64,000 bases of DNA. It comes from Marinobacter shengliensis. Lineage in GTDB: Bacteria > Pseudomonadota > Gammaproteobacteria > Pseudomonadales > Oleiphilaceae. Below the pieces are notes generated by a model. It made no database searches. It was given only the letters and a program-made list of their open reading frames with translations, and was not told where the DNA came from. Positions 1 to 8,672 of the stretch are shown here, piece after piece. The position numbers and the translations under genes were made by a program. Location: the NCBI RefSeq assembly GCF_003007715.1, contig NZ_PXNO01000023.1, forward strand, positions 248,001 to 312,000. Direction: 5' to 3'. Positions within the stretch are counted from its first letter, which is position 1; the number at the start of each line of letters is the position of its first letter.

Positions 1-16
1 AACATCAAACCATGCT

Positions 17-33
17 CCGGATTTACGATCCGG
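17..33 (+). promoter_or_regulatory. small hairpin before trhO
   Basis: CCGGAT and ATCCGG form a perfect 6-bp stem around a 5-nt loop, just upstream of the trhO ribosome binding site (AGGAG near 41). It could be the end of an upstream terminator or a leader hairpin. There is no T-tract, so its role is unclear. Confidence 0.3.
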
Positions 34-48
34 CCCGCAGGAGAAACC

Positions 49-1068
49 ATGAGCAACGAAATAGTCGTCTGCGCACTCTACAAGTTCGCAGTATTGAATG
101 ATTACAAAGACCTACGCCAACCCCTGCTGAACCTCATGCTGGAAAAAGACGTCCACGGCACCCTGCTGCTGGCACGGGAAGGAATCAACGGCACCATCGC
201 CGGCAGCCGCCAGGGCATCGACGCCATCAAAGACTGGATCGCCAGCGACGAGCGCTTCGACGGCGTGGACTACAAAGAATCCTTCGTAGACATCCAGCCC
301 TTCAAGCGCACCAAGGTCAAACTCAAAAAAGAAATCGTCACCATGGGCGTTGAAGGCATCGACCCCAAGCGAGTGGTTGGCACCTACGTCGATCCCAAAG
401 AATGGAACGACCTCATCTCAGACCCCGAAGTACTGCTGGTAGACACCCGAAACCAGTACGAAGTCGAGATTGGCACCTTCAAAAACGCCGTCAATCCGGC
501 CACTGACACCTTCCGGGAATTTCCAGAGTATGTGAAACAGAATCTGGACCCCAGCAAACACAAGAAAGTCGCCATGTTCTGCACCGGCGGCATCCGCTGT
601 GAAAAATCCACGGCGTACCTGAAAGAACAAGGTTTCGATGAGGTATACCACCTCAAAGGCGGCATCCTGAAATATCTGGAAGAGGTGCCCCAGGAACAGA
701 GCCTGTGGCAGGGCGAGTGCTTTGTGTTTGACGACCGGGTAACCGTCAACCACAGCCTCGAACGCGGCGATTACGACCAGTGCCACGCCTGCCGCCGGCC
801 AATCACCGAAGAAGACAAGCAACGCCCGGAATACGAACAGGGCGTTAGCTGCCACCAGTGCATTGAATCACTGACAGAAGAACAAAAAGCCCGGTTCAAG
901 GAACGTGAGCGCCAGATGCAACTGGCCCGGGAACGCGGGGAAGCGCACGTGGGTGGTGAAGCCGCCCGCGTTATTGCTGAGCGGAAGGCCCGCAAGAAGG
1001 CCGAGCGCGAAGAACAGGCCCGCAAAAGTCTGGAGGGGGAGAAAGTTCGTAAGGTTGTTAACAACTGA
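49..1068 (+). CDS. trhO: tRNA uridine(34) hydroxylase TrhO (rhodanese family)
   Basis: TrhO (formerly YceA) performs the oxygen-dependent hydroxylation of uridine 34 in tRNA, the first step to 5-carboxymethoxyuridine or 5-methoxyuridine. The 339-residue length is normal for the family. An N-terminal acylphosphatase-like segment (about 1-100) precedes a rhodanese domain (about 115-220) with the active-site loop CTGGIRCEK, placing the catalytic cysteine near residue 178. A C-terminal pair of CxxC-type motifs (CHAC, CHQC, about 244-273) and a charged, Arg/Lys-rich tail follow, as in long TrhO proteins. AGGAG lies 5 bases before ATG. The downstream gene is 25 bp away on the same strand but functionally unrelated. 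Confidence 0.93.
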   Translation: MSNEIVVCALYKFAVLNDYKDLRQPLLNLMLEKDVHGTLLLAREGINGTIAGSRQGIDAIKDWIASDERFDGVDYKESFVDIQPFKRTKVKLKKEIVTMGVEGIDPKRVVGTYVDPKEWNDLISDPEVLLVDTRNQYEVEIGTFKNAVNPATDTFREFPEYVKQNLDPSKHKKVAMFCTGGIRCEKSTAYLKEQGFDEVYHLKGGILKYLEEVPQEQSLWQGECFVFDDRVTVNHSLERGDYDQCHACRRPITEEDKQRPEYEQGVSCHQCIESLTEEQKARFKERERQMQLARERGEAHVGGEAARVIAERKARKKAEREEQARKSLEGEKVRKVVNN

Positions 1069-1093
1069 AGACTAACCCAACCAAGGAGATAAC

Positions 1094-1825
1094 ATGGGTA
1101 TCAGAAAACCACTGGTGATTGCATGCATGGCCCTGGCCCCGATGGCACAGGCTCAGGACAGTGGCAACTGGAAAGGTGAGGCCGAGCTTGGCCTGCTGAT
1201 AACCTCAGGCAACACCGAAGAAACCAAAGTGAACAGCCGTCTGGGCCTGCAGCATGAAACCCAGACCTGGCGCAACACCGGTGAGTTCAGCTCCCGCTAC
1301 ACAGAAGCCGAAGACCAGACCACCGCTGAGGAATACAAGGCGGCTCTGGAAGCAGACTACAAGTTTGACGACCAGCAGTACTGGTTTGTGCGCGGCTCCT
1401 ATGAGGACGACCGGTTCTCCGGGTACGACTTCGAATCCACCCTGACCACCGGTTATGGCAATCGGGTCTGGCAGTCAGGGGAGCGTTCCTTTCTGGATCT
1501 CTCAGTGGGTGGCGGTTATCGCTATAACAAACTCAAGGAAGACAATGCCGATGGCCGCGATGTGGAAGAAGAGGCCATTGCCCGCCTGGCTGGTCAGTTC
1601 GATTATGCCTTCTCTGACACCGCCCTGTTTCGCCAGAAGCTGAGCACCGAAATTGGACTGGATGACAACAATGCCATCACCCAGTCTGAGACTGCATTGC
1701 AGACCACCATCGTGGGCAGCTTGTCCATGAAGGCGGCGTTTCGTGTGAAGCACGTCTCTGATGCGCCCGCCGGTTCAGAGAAAACCGACACCGAGACCTC
1801 GCTCTCGCTGCTGTACGGTTTCTGA
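1094..1825 (+). CDS. DUF481 (YdiY-like) outer-membrane protein
   Basis: A 243-residue exported protein with a signal peptide ending near AQAQD (residue 21). The body is rich in alternating aromatic and polar residues, with repeated strands such as GEFSSRYTEAEDQ and a C-terminal LSLLYGF ending in phenylalanine, typical of an outer-membrane beta-barrel. The family (DUF481, sometimes called salt-induced outer membrane protein) has no settled function. A strong AAGGAGAT lies 7 bases before ATG. It may be cotranscribed with trhO (25-bp gap) and ends at a clear terminator. Confidence 0.85.
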   Translation: MGIRKPLVIACMALAPMAQAQDSGNWKGEAELGLLITSGNTEETKVNSRLGLQHETQTWRNTGEFSSRYTEAEDQTTAEEYKAALEADYKFDDQQYWFVRGSYEDDRFSGYDFESTLTTGYGNRVWQSGERSFLDLSVGGGYRYNKLKEDNADGRDVEEEAIARLAGQFDYAFSDTALFRQKLSTEIGLDDNNAITQSETALQTTIVGSLSMKAAFRVKHVSDAPAGSEKTDTETSLSLLYGF

Positions 1826-1844
1826 TTCCGGATTCCCGGAGCCA

Positions 1845-1882
1845 AAAAAAGGGGCAGATGGTTGGTCATCTGCCCCTTTTTC
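1845..1882. terminator. bidirectional intrinsic terminator
   Basis: GGGGCAGATG (1851-1860) and CATCTGCCCC (1867-1876) form a perfect 10-bp stem with a 6-nt loop, flanked by an A-tract on the left and a T-tract on the right. It can end transcription of the DUF481 gene and of the convergent minus-strand DUF523/DUF1722 gene. Confidence 0.92.
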
Positions 1883-1895
1883 ATATCATGAAATC

Positions 1896-2843
1896 TCAGA
1901 CGTTATTCCGAAGCCCCAACTCATCCGGGTAAGGGGTCAGGTACTTCTGGGTGTGTAGATAATCCACCGGCTCCTTACGCTGGGCCAGTCGCAGCAGCGT
2001 CATCGGCACCACCAGCGGAATCTCGCCGCGCCGGTAGGCTTCAATCTGCTCCAGCAGCACCGCTTTTTCTTCCGCTGACATCCCGTCTTTCAGGTAGCCC
2101 AGCAGATGCTGCATGGCATTGACGTGAGAACCCCGGCTCACGCGCTGGGTCATGGCTTCCATAAAGCCGTGAATATAGCGCTCCGCAATCCGGGCCAGCG
2201 GCTCGGCTTTCAGATCGGCGAGCATTGGGCCAAGCTGCCGGTAGATTTTTTCAGAGTGGGCCAACAACGTGAACTTGTGGCGCTGATGGAACTCCAGCAA
2301 GGATTGCTTGGTCAGCTTGTCGCCGGCCACGTTCTGCATCCAGTCGTCGTAGGAGAACACGCGCTCAATGAAGTTCTCCCGCAACATGTCATCGTGCAGG
2401 CGGCCTTCTTCCTCCACCGGCATTAACGGGTAGGCCTTCATCAGCGCCTCGGCAAACATGCCACGGCCATCCCGGTGCATGAAATTACCTTCCGCGTTGT
2501 GTATCTTGATGCGCTCCATGCCGCAGCTGGGGGATTTCGCCATCAGGATGTAGCCACGCAGGTTGGCGAGCGAGGGCATCACCTCGGCAATGAAGTTCTG
2601 CATGCCTTCGGTGTGATCTTTCGTGCCTTTACTTTCAACCAGGTGAAGACCGTCTTCGTGCTCGCGCAGGTGAATGGCCGGGCGGGGAACACCCAGGCCG
2701 GCTTCCAGCTCCGGGCAGATAGAGCGGAACTCAAAATGCTTCGCCAACACCTGGGTGCAGTATCGGGAATGCTTGTGGCCACCGTCGTGGCGGACTTCCT
2801 TACCAAGCAGGCAAGTGCTAATGCCAACAGGAATACCGGTCAC
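1896..2843 (-). CDS. DUF523 and DUF1722 domain protein (YbgA-like)
   Basis: 315 residues. The N-terminal half (about 1-150) is DUF523, with the early ISTCLLGKEVRHDGGHK and a SPSCGM motif whose cysteines suggest metal or cluster binding. The C-terminal half (about 190-305) is DUF1722, the domain of E. coli YbgA. In many gammaproteobacteria this fusion lies near photolyase genes, but none is visible here. Function is unknown; a role in DNA repair or stress has only been inferred from context in other genomes. It ends at the shared bidirectional terminator. Confidence 0.88.
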   Translation of the reverse strand: MTGIPVGISTCLLGKEVRHDGGHKHSRYCTQVLAKHFEFRSICPELEAGLGVPRPAIHLREHEDGLHLVESKGTKDHTEGMQNFIAEVMPSLANLRGYILMAKSPSCGMERIKIHNAEGNFMHRDGRGMFAEALMKAYPLMPVEEEGRLHDDMLRENFIERVFSYDDWMQNVAGDKLTKQSLLEFHQRHKFTLLAHSEKIYRQLGPMLADLKAEPLARIAERYIHGFMEAMTQRVSRGSHVNAMQHLLGYLKDGMSAEEKAVLLEQIEAYRRGEIPLVVPMTLLRLAQRKEPVDYLHTQKYLTPYPDELGLRNNV

Positions 2844-2950
2844 TAAAACTCTCCAGCCGTTGGATGATCGGGTACTACACCACTATACGTGCTGTGAGTA
2901 TAGCCCGATCAAGCCAAGGCAGAGTGTTCATCCGGGTAATTGCGGAGCCG

Positions 2951-3970
2951 TCAGTGGCCGTACACCATCATGGTGGTATCACTGATGACAAAATCCGTGA
3001 ACTGAACCGAGCCAATGCTGGTGCCCCCCACCTTGAACACCGGCATATCGATATCGGCCCGGAATTCCACCTCATGGATCGACAAGCCTTCTTTGCCAGA
3101 AGTGGCCCCGGTACCGCGAGACAATTTGGCGGTGGCGTGGGCCATGCCGAAATGACCGAGGGTATCGTTACCCCTGCGGTTGTGTATTTGCAGGCCCTCA
3201 ATGCCCACAGCAGCGAAGTTGAAAAGCAGGATGACGTCTGCGGCGTCCCAGTTCAGGCTGCCGTCGGTCACCTCAAAATGGGTGTCGAGCTGCAGTTCCG
3301 AGCCGGAGACGGTATTGCCATTGGCCAGGGTGCGGGTGGAGCTGCCGCCGTTACGGATAACCAGATCCGTGGGGCCGATGTAGCCCTGGAGACTGATGTC
3401 TGAGAACAGGTTGGTGCTGCCATCCGTGCCGGAGGTGGTGATGCTGTCGATGGCCAGCTCAAAATCCACCGCTTTCACGTAGTCGTCCAGGCTGGTCGGG
3501 TCGCCGTAATCGGTGGCGCCCAGGTGAATCACCAAATCACCACTATTGAACTGCTTGCCAAAACTGCCGGCTACGGAATACTTCGCCAGGGCATCTGCTA
3601 CATCCGGATTACTGGTGTCCAGCAGGCCCGCATTGGCCCGGCGGGCAATCTCCGAAAAGCCGTGTTCCAGCACCTCGCCCTCACCGGCGATGTCGATGGT
3701 CAGCTTCAGGTTGTCGAGTACCGTGTCGTTGTGGCCGGACAGCCGCAGGCCGTTAACACTGAGCGAGCCTTCGTCGGTCCAGGTCAGCCGGTCGATGCTC
3801 AGTTTGGTTTCCAGCTCGATGGACACGCCAGCCTGGCCGGTAACGGCGGCCATGGAGGCATCATCCAGCGGGCGGAAATCCGCCAGTGCCGGAAGCGACA
3901 GGAAAGTAGCAGACAGGCAGGCACCTGCCAGGCGTGATGGATGACGAAAAACCCTGTGAAAAGACATCAT
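2951..3970 (-). CDS. secreted DUF6160-like protein (FilA/FilF-type)
   Basis: 339 residues with a signal peptide cleaved near PALADF (about residue 30). Right after it comes the segment DDASMAAVTGQAGVSIE, which I associate with DUF6160 and putative pilus-system FilA-like proteins. The rest is a long, low-cysteine, beta-rich sequence with repeated 'L.I..I' strands (for example LRLSGHNDTVLDNLKLTIDI), consistent with a surface or outer-membrane protein. No partner pilus genes lie nearby. The assignment rests on the N-terminal motif; the function is not known. Confidence 0.7.
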   Translation of the reverse strand: MMSFHRVFRHPSRLAGACLSATFLSLPALADFRPLDDASMAAVTGQAGVSIELETKLSIDRLTWTDEGSLSVNGLRLSGHNDTVLDNLKLTIDIAGEGEVLEHGFSEIARRANAGLLDTSNPDVADALAKYSVAGSFGKQFNSGDLVIHLGATDYGDPTSLDDYVKAVDFELAIDSITTSGTDGSTNLFSDISLQGYIGPTDLVIRNGGSSTRTLANGNTVSGSELQLDTHFEVTDGSLNWDAADVILLFNFAAVGIEGLQIHNRRGNDTLGHFGMAHATAKLSRGTGATSGKEGLSIHEVEFRADIDMPVFKVGGTSIGSVQFTDFVISDTTMMVYGH

Positions 3971-4163
3971 GGCCCCGGATTCCGTTCAGACATTCTTGTT
4001 GTTATTCAGAGGCCTGAAGGCTTGGCTACGGGCACTCTGACGGGCCGCAGGGACAGCAGGACCAAGGCTGCGGTGGTTAATAGTTACACACTGTTACTTT
4101 ATGCCGGTGCCCTGGAAGGATCTGTGAGACTGATCACACCCTGAACAGCAGACAAGTAGTGCC

Positions 4164-4820
4164 TCAGCTCAGGGCCTGTCGAATCAGCTGTTTCTGGTGT
4201 TCGGCAAAGCCGCGAATCAGCGCCTGGGCCTTGTCGGCGTCTCTGGCCAGGACTGCCTGGGGAAGTTCCGAGAAAAACTGACTGGTTTGGGCCAGCCCCT
4301 GGCGATACCGCTCCGCGCTGAGATAGTAGGCGCGGCTGACCGCGGGTTTGAAGTTGGAAAGGGCTTCCGTCAGGTACGGGTTGTCCACCACCTTACAGCA
4401 GGCCTCCATCACTCCGAAACTGGCCTCCACCACCGCGGTAATGTCGGCGGCTGGTTGCTTTACCTGGTCCACCACCTGGGCCACCGCGTCCAGCATCATT
4501 GGCTTGTCCGATTCCTGCCAGCGCTCACACAGGCGGGCAGCCAGCATCATCAGCAGGTGCATGTACACGTCATACAGCTCTGAAGCGTAATCGGCGTTCA
4601 GTTTGGTGGCAGAGGCACCTTTGCGAGGGGTGATTTCCACCAGGTGCCAGCGTTCGAGTGTATACAACGCCTCTTTCACTGACGCCCGGCTGACCTTGAG
4701 TTCGTTCGCCAGGGTGGCTTCCTGAATACGTTCACCGGGGCGGATCTGCCCGGTCATGATGCGTTCCGCCAGGTAGTTGGCTATCTGCTCCGCCAGGGTG
4801 TTGGGCACCTGAAAATCCAT
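4164..4820 (-). CDS. GntR-family (FCD/FadR-type) regulator beside alkB
   Basis: A winged-helix GntR domain (about residues 5-75, with GERIQEATLANELKVSRASV as the recognition helix region) is followed by an all-helical FCD ligand domain. I start it at 4820 (MDFQVPNTLAEQ, 218 residues) because the 25 extra upstream codons do not resemble the family and GAGAG precedes this ATG. It is divergent from alkB, and a perfect FadR-subfamily operator lies in the alkB promoter, so it is likely an alkane or fatty-acid responsive repressor of alkB. GntR genes beside alkB are known in other marine oil degraders, such as alkB2 of Alcanivorax. Confidence 0.85.
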   Translation of the reverse strand: MDFQVPNTLAEQIANYLAERIMTGQIRPGERIQEATLANELKVSRASVKEALYTLERWHLVEITPRKGASATKLNADYASELYDVYMHLLMMLAARLCERWQESDKPMMLDAVAQVVDQVKQPAADITAVVEASFGVMEACCKVVDNPYLTEALSNFKPAVSRAYYLSAERYRQGLAQTSQFFSELPQAVLARDADKAQALIRGFAEHQKQLIRQALS

Positions 4821-4952
4821 AAGGGCTCTCTGAACAGGTTGAACAATCCGGCTGGCCAAAGAGGGCAGTACGCCGGCAGATGGTTGAACGCGCATGAGTT
4901 TATCACAGCCTCTTGATGGATGGATTCAGGCCCGCGCTGGGCGGGTGTTTCG

Positions 4953-4964
4953 TGACAATTGTCA
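4953..4964. promoter_or_regulatory. perfect 12-bp palindrome between gntR and alkB
   Basis: TGACAATTGTCA is a perfect palindrome about 35 bp upstream of the alkB -35 element and about 130 bp from the gntR start. It shares the ACAA/TTGT half-site with the operator at 4998-5012 but has different spacing. It may be a second site for the same regulator or for another factor. Confidence 0.5.
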
Positions 4965-4984
4965 AAAAATAACCAGAACAATGC

Positions 4985-5014
4985 TTGACGACTGATATAT
5001 TGTAGGACAATAAT
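4985..5014 (+). promoter_or_regulatory. alkB promoter with embedded GntR/FadR-type operator
   Basis: TTGACG (4985-4990) and AATAAT (5009-5014), 18 bp apart, give a good sigma70 promoter about 60 bp before alkB. Between and overlapping them is the perfect inverted repeat TATTGT-AGG-ACAATA (4998-5012). Its core TTGTAGGACAA exactly fits the FadR-subfamily consensus TNGTNNNACNA. Binding there would block RNA polymerase, so the neighbouring FCD-type regulator is the obvious candidate repressor. Confidence 0.75.
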
Positions 5015-5077
5015 GCAGAAAAAGTAAGGCCATTATTTCCATCCCGATACAAGGTTCGACAACAAAAGGGGGCTACC

Positions 5078-6217
5078 ATGAGCTCACGTCTGATTACCTG
5101 GAATACCGAGGCTGGCCGCCGTCGGGTTCTGATTACCCTGAAAAAATACAGCTACCTGATTGCCATGATTCCCCTGGTGCTGCCGCCGTTGCTGCTGGCG
5201 GCCGGGGAAAGCACCGGCCTGATCAACCTGTTTGCCTGGGGTGTGCCGGTGGTGGTGTTTGGCATCATTCCGTTGCTGGACATGATGCTCGGCAAAGACG
5301 CCCTGAACCCGGATGAGCAGGACGACGTGCCCCGACTGAATCAGGAAAAGTTCTATAAGGTGATTACGCTGGGCTGGGTGGCTGCCTACGCCGCCTTGCT
5401 GATCTGGAGCATGATCAGCAAGGCATCCGGCGTGTTCAGCGTTGCCGGCGCCGTAGGTTGGGTGGTGTCCATCGGTATTGTGGGTGGCTTGGGCATCAAC
5501 GTTGCCCATGAGTTGATTCACAAAGATGGCAAGCTGGAACCCTGGGCGGGCGGCTTCTTGTTGTCGCTGGTGTGCTATGCGGGCTTCAAGGTGGAGCATC
5601 TGCGGGGCCATCACGTGCACGTGTCCACGCCGGAGGATGCTTCATCCTCTCGCTACAACCAGTCCCTGTACAACTTCCTGCCCCAGGCCTACGTGCGTAA
5701 CTTCATGAACGCCTGGAAACTGGAAGCCGAGCGCCTGAAGCGCAAGGGGCAGGCACCGGTGAGCTGGCGCAACGAGCTGATCTGGTGGTACGGCATCAGC
5801 CTGCTGGCTCTGGTGGCCTTCACGGTTGCGTTCGGCTGGCTCGGCGCCGCCTTCTTCCTGGGCCAGAGCTTTATTGCCTTTACCCTGCTGGAGATCGTCA
5901 ACTATCTGGAACACTACGGCCTGCACCGCCGCAAGCTGGACAACGGCCGCTATGAGCGAACCACGCCCGAGCACAGCTGGAACAGCAATTACTTCCTGAC
6001 CAACGTGTTCCTGTTCCAACTGCAGCGCCACAGTGATCACCATGCTTTCGCCAAGCGCCGTTACCAGGTGCTGCGCCATCACGACATCGCGCCGCAGTTG
6101 CCAGCCGGTTACGCCACCATGGTGGTGCTGGCCTGCATCCCGCCGCTCTGGCGCAAGGTGATGAACCCTCGGGTAGAAGCCTATTACCAGGGCGAAGAAC
6201 ACCAGCTTACTTCCTGA
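5078..6217 (+). CDS. alkB: alkane 1-monooxygenase AlkB
   Basis: Integral-membrane non-haem di-iron enzyme that hydroxylates medium-chain n-alkanes to 1-alkanols, with electrons from rubredoxin and rubredoxin reductase (neither is in this window). 379 residues with about six hydrophobic segments. All diagnostic histidine motifs are present: HELIHK (144-149), HLRGHH (174-179), the NYLEHYGL signature, and LQRHSDHH with H318, H321 and H322. GGGGG lies about 7 bases before ATG. It has its own promoter and operator and a strong terminator at 6310-6347, so it is probably monocistronic. Confidence 0.96.
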   Translation: MSSRLITWNTEAGRRRVLITLKKYSYLIAMIPLVLPPLLLAAGESTGLINLFAWGVPVVVFGIIPLLDMMLGKDALNPDEQDDVPRLNQEKFYKVITLGWVAAYAALLIWSMISKASGVFSVAGAVGWVVSIGIVGGLGINVAHELIHKDGKLEPWAGGFLLSLVCYAGFKVEHLRGHHVHVSTPEDASSSRYNQSLYNFLPQAYVRNFMNAWKLEAERLKRKGQAPVSWRNELIWWYGISLLALVAFTVAFGWLGAAFFLGQSFIAFTLLEIVNYLEHYGLHRRKLDNGRYERTTPEHSWNSNYFLTNVFLFQLQRHSDHHAFAKRRYQVLRHHDIAPQLPAGYATMVVLACIPPLWRKVMNPRVEAYYQGEEHQLTS

Positions 6218-6309
6218 CGGTCCTCTCATTAGCTCCGGCCGGCTCGGCCGGGGCGATACCGCCTTCAGAGTGTCTCTGGAGAATGCCGGGGTAACACCCG
6301 GCCTTAAAG

Positions 6310-6347
6310 CCCCGTGAATGCGTCTCTGGTTCACGGGGTCTTTTTTT
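6310..6347 (+). terminator. intrinsic terminator after alkB
   Basis: CCCCGTGAA (6310-6318) pairs perfectly with TTCACGGGG (6330-6338), followed by TCTTTTTTT. A second GC-rich hairpin (about 6237-6253) lies between the alkB stop and this terminator. Confidence 0.9.
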
Positions 6348-6417
6348 ACCCTTGAAATCCGGGAAGGGGGCACACAGGTATATTGGTTGAACCCTCAATC
6401 CGATAAGGACACTCGAC

Positions 6418-6960
6418 ATGCCCAAGCATTTCGAACAGGCGCCGGGGCTTTACGACGCCCCGATTCCCGAGACCGAAGGTTACGTATTCAACCAGACCAT
6501 GATGCGCATCAAAGAGCCCGAGCGCTCCATGGACTTCTACACCCGCGTGATGGGCATGCGCCTGGTGCGCAAACTGGACTTCCCGGAGATGAAGTTCACC
6601 CTGTATTTCCTGGGCTACCTGGATGATAAACAGGCGAACTTTGTGCCACACGACGACGCCCACCGCACCACCTTCACCTTTGGCCGGGAAGCCATGCTGG
6701 AGCTGACCCACAACTGGGGCACAGAAGATGACGCAGACTTTGCCTACCACAACGGCAATGACCAGCCCCAGGGCTTTGGTCACATTGGTGTGGCCGTGCC
6801 AGATGTGTACGCGGCCTGCGAACGTTTCGAAAAGCTGGGCGTGGAGTTCGTGAAAAAGCCGGACGACGGCAAGATGAAAGGCCTGGCCTTTATCAAAGAC
6901 CCGGACGGCTACTGGATTGAAATCCTGCAGCCGGACATGCTGGAGAAACAGCGCAAGTAA
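6418..6960 (+). CDS. gloA: lactoylglutathione lyase (glyoxalase I)
   Basis: Converts the hemithioacetal of methylglyoxal and glutathione to S-lactoylglutathione. The 180 residues match the longer, eukaryote-like form: a single-chain VOC fold with [19 protein letters not shown] near the N terminus, ELTHNWGTE in the middle, [12 protein letters not shown] (metal-binding His) and [12 protein letters not shown] (metal-binding Glu) at the end. The ribosome binding site is modest (AAGGA about 10 bases upstream). It follows the alkB terminator and is convergent with the transporter downstream, so it is likely transcribed alone. Confidence 0.93.
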   Translation: MPKHFEQAPGLYDAPIPETEGYVFNQTMMRIKEPERSMDFYTRVMGMRLVRKLDFPEMKFTLYFLGYLDDKQANFVPHDDAHRTTFTFGREAMLELTHNWGTEDDADFAYHNGNDQPQGFGHIGVAVPDVYAACERFEKLGVEFVKKPDDGKMKGLAFIKDPDGYWIEILQPDMLEKQRK

Positions 6961-6984
6961 GGTTGGCTTGGCAAAGCCCCGGCG

Positions 6985-7929
6985 TCAGTCTGAGCGACTG
7001 TTGCCGGGAGCGTTGCCGTAACGGGAAGCCACAATAACCGCAATGGTCAGTATCAAAGCCCCGGTAATGCCGATGGGCCCCAGCACCTCCCCCAGAATCA
7101 ACCAGGCCAGAAGTGCCACAAACAACGGTTCCAGCGTGACGATGATGCTGGAAAGCGTGGCCGGAGTGGTCTTCATACCCGCGAAGAAACACAGGTAGCC
7201 AATACAGGTCGGCACCACGCCGATGTACAGCACCATCAACCAGTGGGAAAGTCCCAGGCTGGCCAGCCCGGCAAAGCCACCGGTAAAGGCCACCACTGGC
7301 AGCAACAGAAGGGCGGCGGTCAGAAAGCAGATAAAGGCGGTGGTGAACACCGGTGTGCCAGCGGAATTGTAGCGGCTGGTGAGGGTAAAGCCGGTGTACA
7401 CGGCAGCTGCCAGCAACGCCATCAGAATGCCGGCAAGCCGCAGGGTGCCGGCGGTGTCCATATCACTGGCCACCAGCATGCCGGTGCCGAGGATGGCCGC
7501 AAACGCCGCCGCCAGTGTCAGCGGGCCGGGTTTTTCGCCCAACATGGGTGCCGCCAGAATCGCCACCAGGACTGGCGGCAGGCACAGGGCGATCAGCGTG
7601 GCAATGCCCGCACCGGTCAAGTCCACCGCCACCAGATAACTGCCCTGATAAAACGCCTGGAACAACCCCATTGCGGCCAAAGGCAGTAACGCCTTGACGC
7701 CGAGCCCCCTCAGGGAGCTGCCCGGTACTTTCTGGCCGGGGTGCTGCAATGCCAATTGCTGCTGTTCCCGCCGCATCAACAGGTAGAAAAACGGCAACGC
7801 AACCGCCAGGCGCAATAGCGCAAGCGTAAGGCCGGCCAGCTCGGTGCCGGTAAACAGGAACTTGGCAACAATGCCGGTGGTGCCCCACAGCAGGGCGGCA
7901 AACGCGATGAGTAAAGCGCCATGAATCAT
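6985..7929 (-). CDS. EamA/DMT-family transporter
   Basis: Drug/metabolite-transporter superfamily permease with about ten hydrophobic segments in two EamA repeats. The first begins LLIAFAALLWGTTG, the second around LAGILMALLAAAVYTGFTL. The substrate cannot be told from sequence. I place the start at 7929 (MIHGALLIAF), which begins directly at the first membrane helix; a GTG at 7983 would add 18 mostly hydrophobic residues, and neither has a good ribosome binding site. It is convergent with gloA and about 110 bp downstream of the ComEA-like gene. Confidence 0.85.
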   Translation of the reverse strand: MIHGALLIAFAALLWGTTGIVAKFLFTGTELAGLTLALLRLAVALPFFYLLMRREQQQLALQHPGQKVPGSSLRGLGVKALLPLAAMGLFQAFYQGSYLVAVDLTGAGIATLIALCLPPVLVAILAAPMLGEKPGPLTLAAAFAAILGTGMLVASDMDTAGTLRLAGILMALLAAAVYTGFTLTSRYNSAGTPVFTTAFICFLTAALLLLPVVAFTGGFAGLASLGLSHWLMVLYIGVVPTCIGYLCFFAGMKTTPATLSSIIVTLEPLFVALLAWLILGEVLGPIGITGALILTIAVIVASRYGNAPGNSRSD

Positions 7930-8005
7930 GAAAGTGGCCAACGCAATGAATGTAAAGCCAAAAAGGGTAACAGTGGCTGGCACTTGGCGCTATAGGGGAA
8001 AGAAC

Positions 8006-8023
8006 GGGCAGCCAGGGCTGCCC
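8006..8023 (-). terminator. probable terminator after the ComEA-like gene
   Basis: A perfect 8-bp GC-rich stem (8006-8013 with 8016-8023, 2-nt loop as written) is followed on the minus strand by a pyrimidine-rich GTTCTTTCCCC. Its position just after the minus-strand gene supports termination, although the T-tract is poor. Confidence 0.55.
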
Positions 8024-8038
8024 GGAAGGCTTTAACGC

Positions 8039-8311
8039 TTACTCGGCAGACAGCCTGTCGGCATTGCGCTCAACGGTGCGTGCACCAATGCCTTTCACAT
8101 TGGCCAGGTCTTCCACAGACTGGAAGGGGCCATTTTCAGTGCGGTAAGCCACAATGGCCTCGGCCTTGCTTTCGCCAATGCCGTTCAGGGTGGCCAGCGT
8201 GGCAACGTCCGCCTGGTTGATGTTAATGGTAGCCGGCTGTTCAGCGTGGGCGAAGCCTGTGACCAGGGAGAACAGCAGAACGAGGGTAGCCAGAATGCCT
8301 GTGTGTTTCAT
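8039..8311 (-). CDS. ComEA-like helix-hairpin-helix protein
   Basis: A 90-residue exported protein: signal peptide to about GFAHAEQ (residue 23), then one ComEA-type helix-hairpin-helix domain with INQADVATLATLNGIG and VKGIGARTVERN. These bind DNA non-specifically and in other bacteria assist periplasmic DNA uptake. AAGGAG lies 6 bases before ATG. The 5' side is notable: no terminator separates this gene from the upstream Rsm/Csr-type RNA, so it might be read through from that promoter. Confidence 0.88.
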   Translation of the reverse strand: MKHTGILATLVLLFSLVTGFAHAEQPATININQADVATLATLNGIGESKAEAIVAYRTENGPFQSVEDLANVKGIGARTVERNADRLSAE

Positions 8312-8399
8312 CGGAGAACTCCTTTTTAAAGACGTTGTTATGAGACGTCAGGAGTAACAAACCGTGGGTGTGGGCAATGGGTTGGAGCGATGAGAGAAT

Positions 8400-8617
8400 C
8401 GGTAAAACGGTAGGCTGTGTAAGTGCACGGAACGGGACCACAGTCCGTGTAGTCCCCAAATTCCGTGGCTGACCCCTGCCTGATCCATCAGGCGCGCATC
8501 ATCCTGAGCACTTCGTCCTTGCGTTCGTCCCTGTAAGCCCTGTTCCATCGGGCAACTCCGGTTCCGTGGAGTTTCCATCCCTGAGCCAACGTCCGTGCTG
8601 GCTTGTCATCCCTGACA
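8400..8617 (-). ncRNA. CsrB/RsmZ-like CsrA-sequestering small RNA (candidate)
   Basis: The minus strand here has about a dozen GGA motifs in about 200 nt, most exposed in loops of short hairpins. Examples (minus strand, 5' to 3'): TGTCAGGGATGACA at the 5' end, AGCCA...CACGGACG...TGGCT, AACTCC-ACGGAACC-GGAGTT, CAGGGACG, AAGGACG, CAGGATG, GCCTGA-TGGA-TCAGGC, and a 9-bp stem (within 8433-8457) with loop CGGAC. CAGGATG is the E. coli CsrB repeat. TAGAAT (8629-8624) is a good -10, and a GacA/UvrY-type box sits about 64 bp before the predicted start. No protein-coding gene fits. The 3' end is uncertain: a long stem ends at 8426 but no clear T-tract follows. Confidence 0.8.
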
Positions 8618-8672
8618 ATGCTCATTCTACGCTTGGCCGGTTCATTAAGAATCGGACATCTGCCTGTCGGTG

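Noticed and set aside
8348-8578. Possible 76-codon gene on the minus strand in the gap before the ComEA-like gene
   Set aside because: The region is better explained by a structured RNA with many GGA loops; the peptide has no family and no ribosome binding site.
8580-8605. Simple terminator hairpin AGCCA/TGGCT after the second GntR gene
   Set aside because: It lacks a T-tract and its GGA-containing loop fits the series of CsrA-type hairpins on the minus strand.
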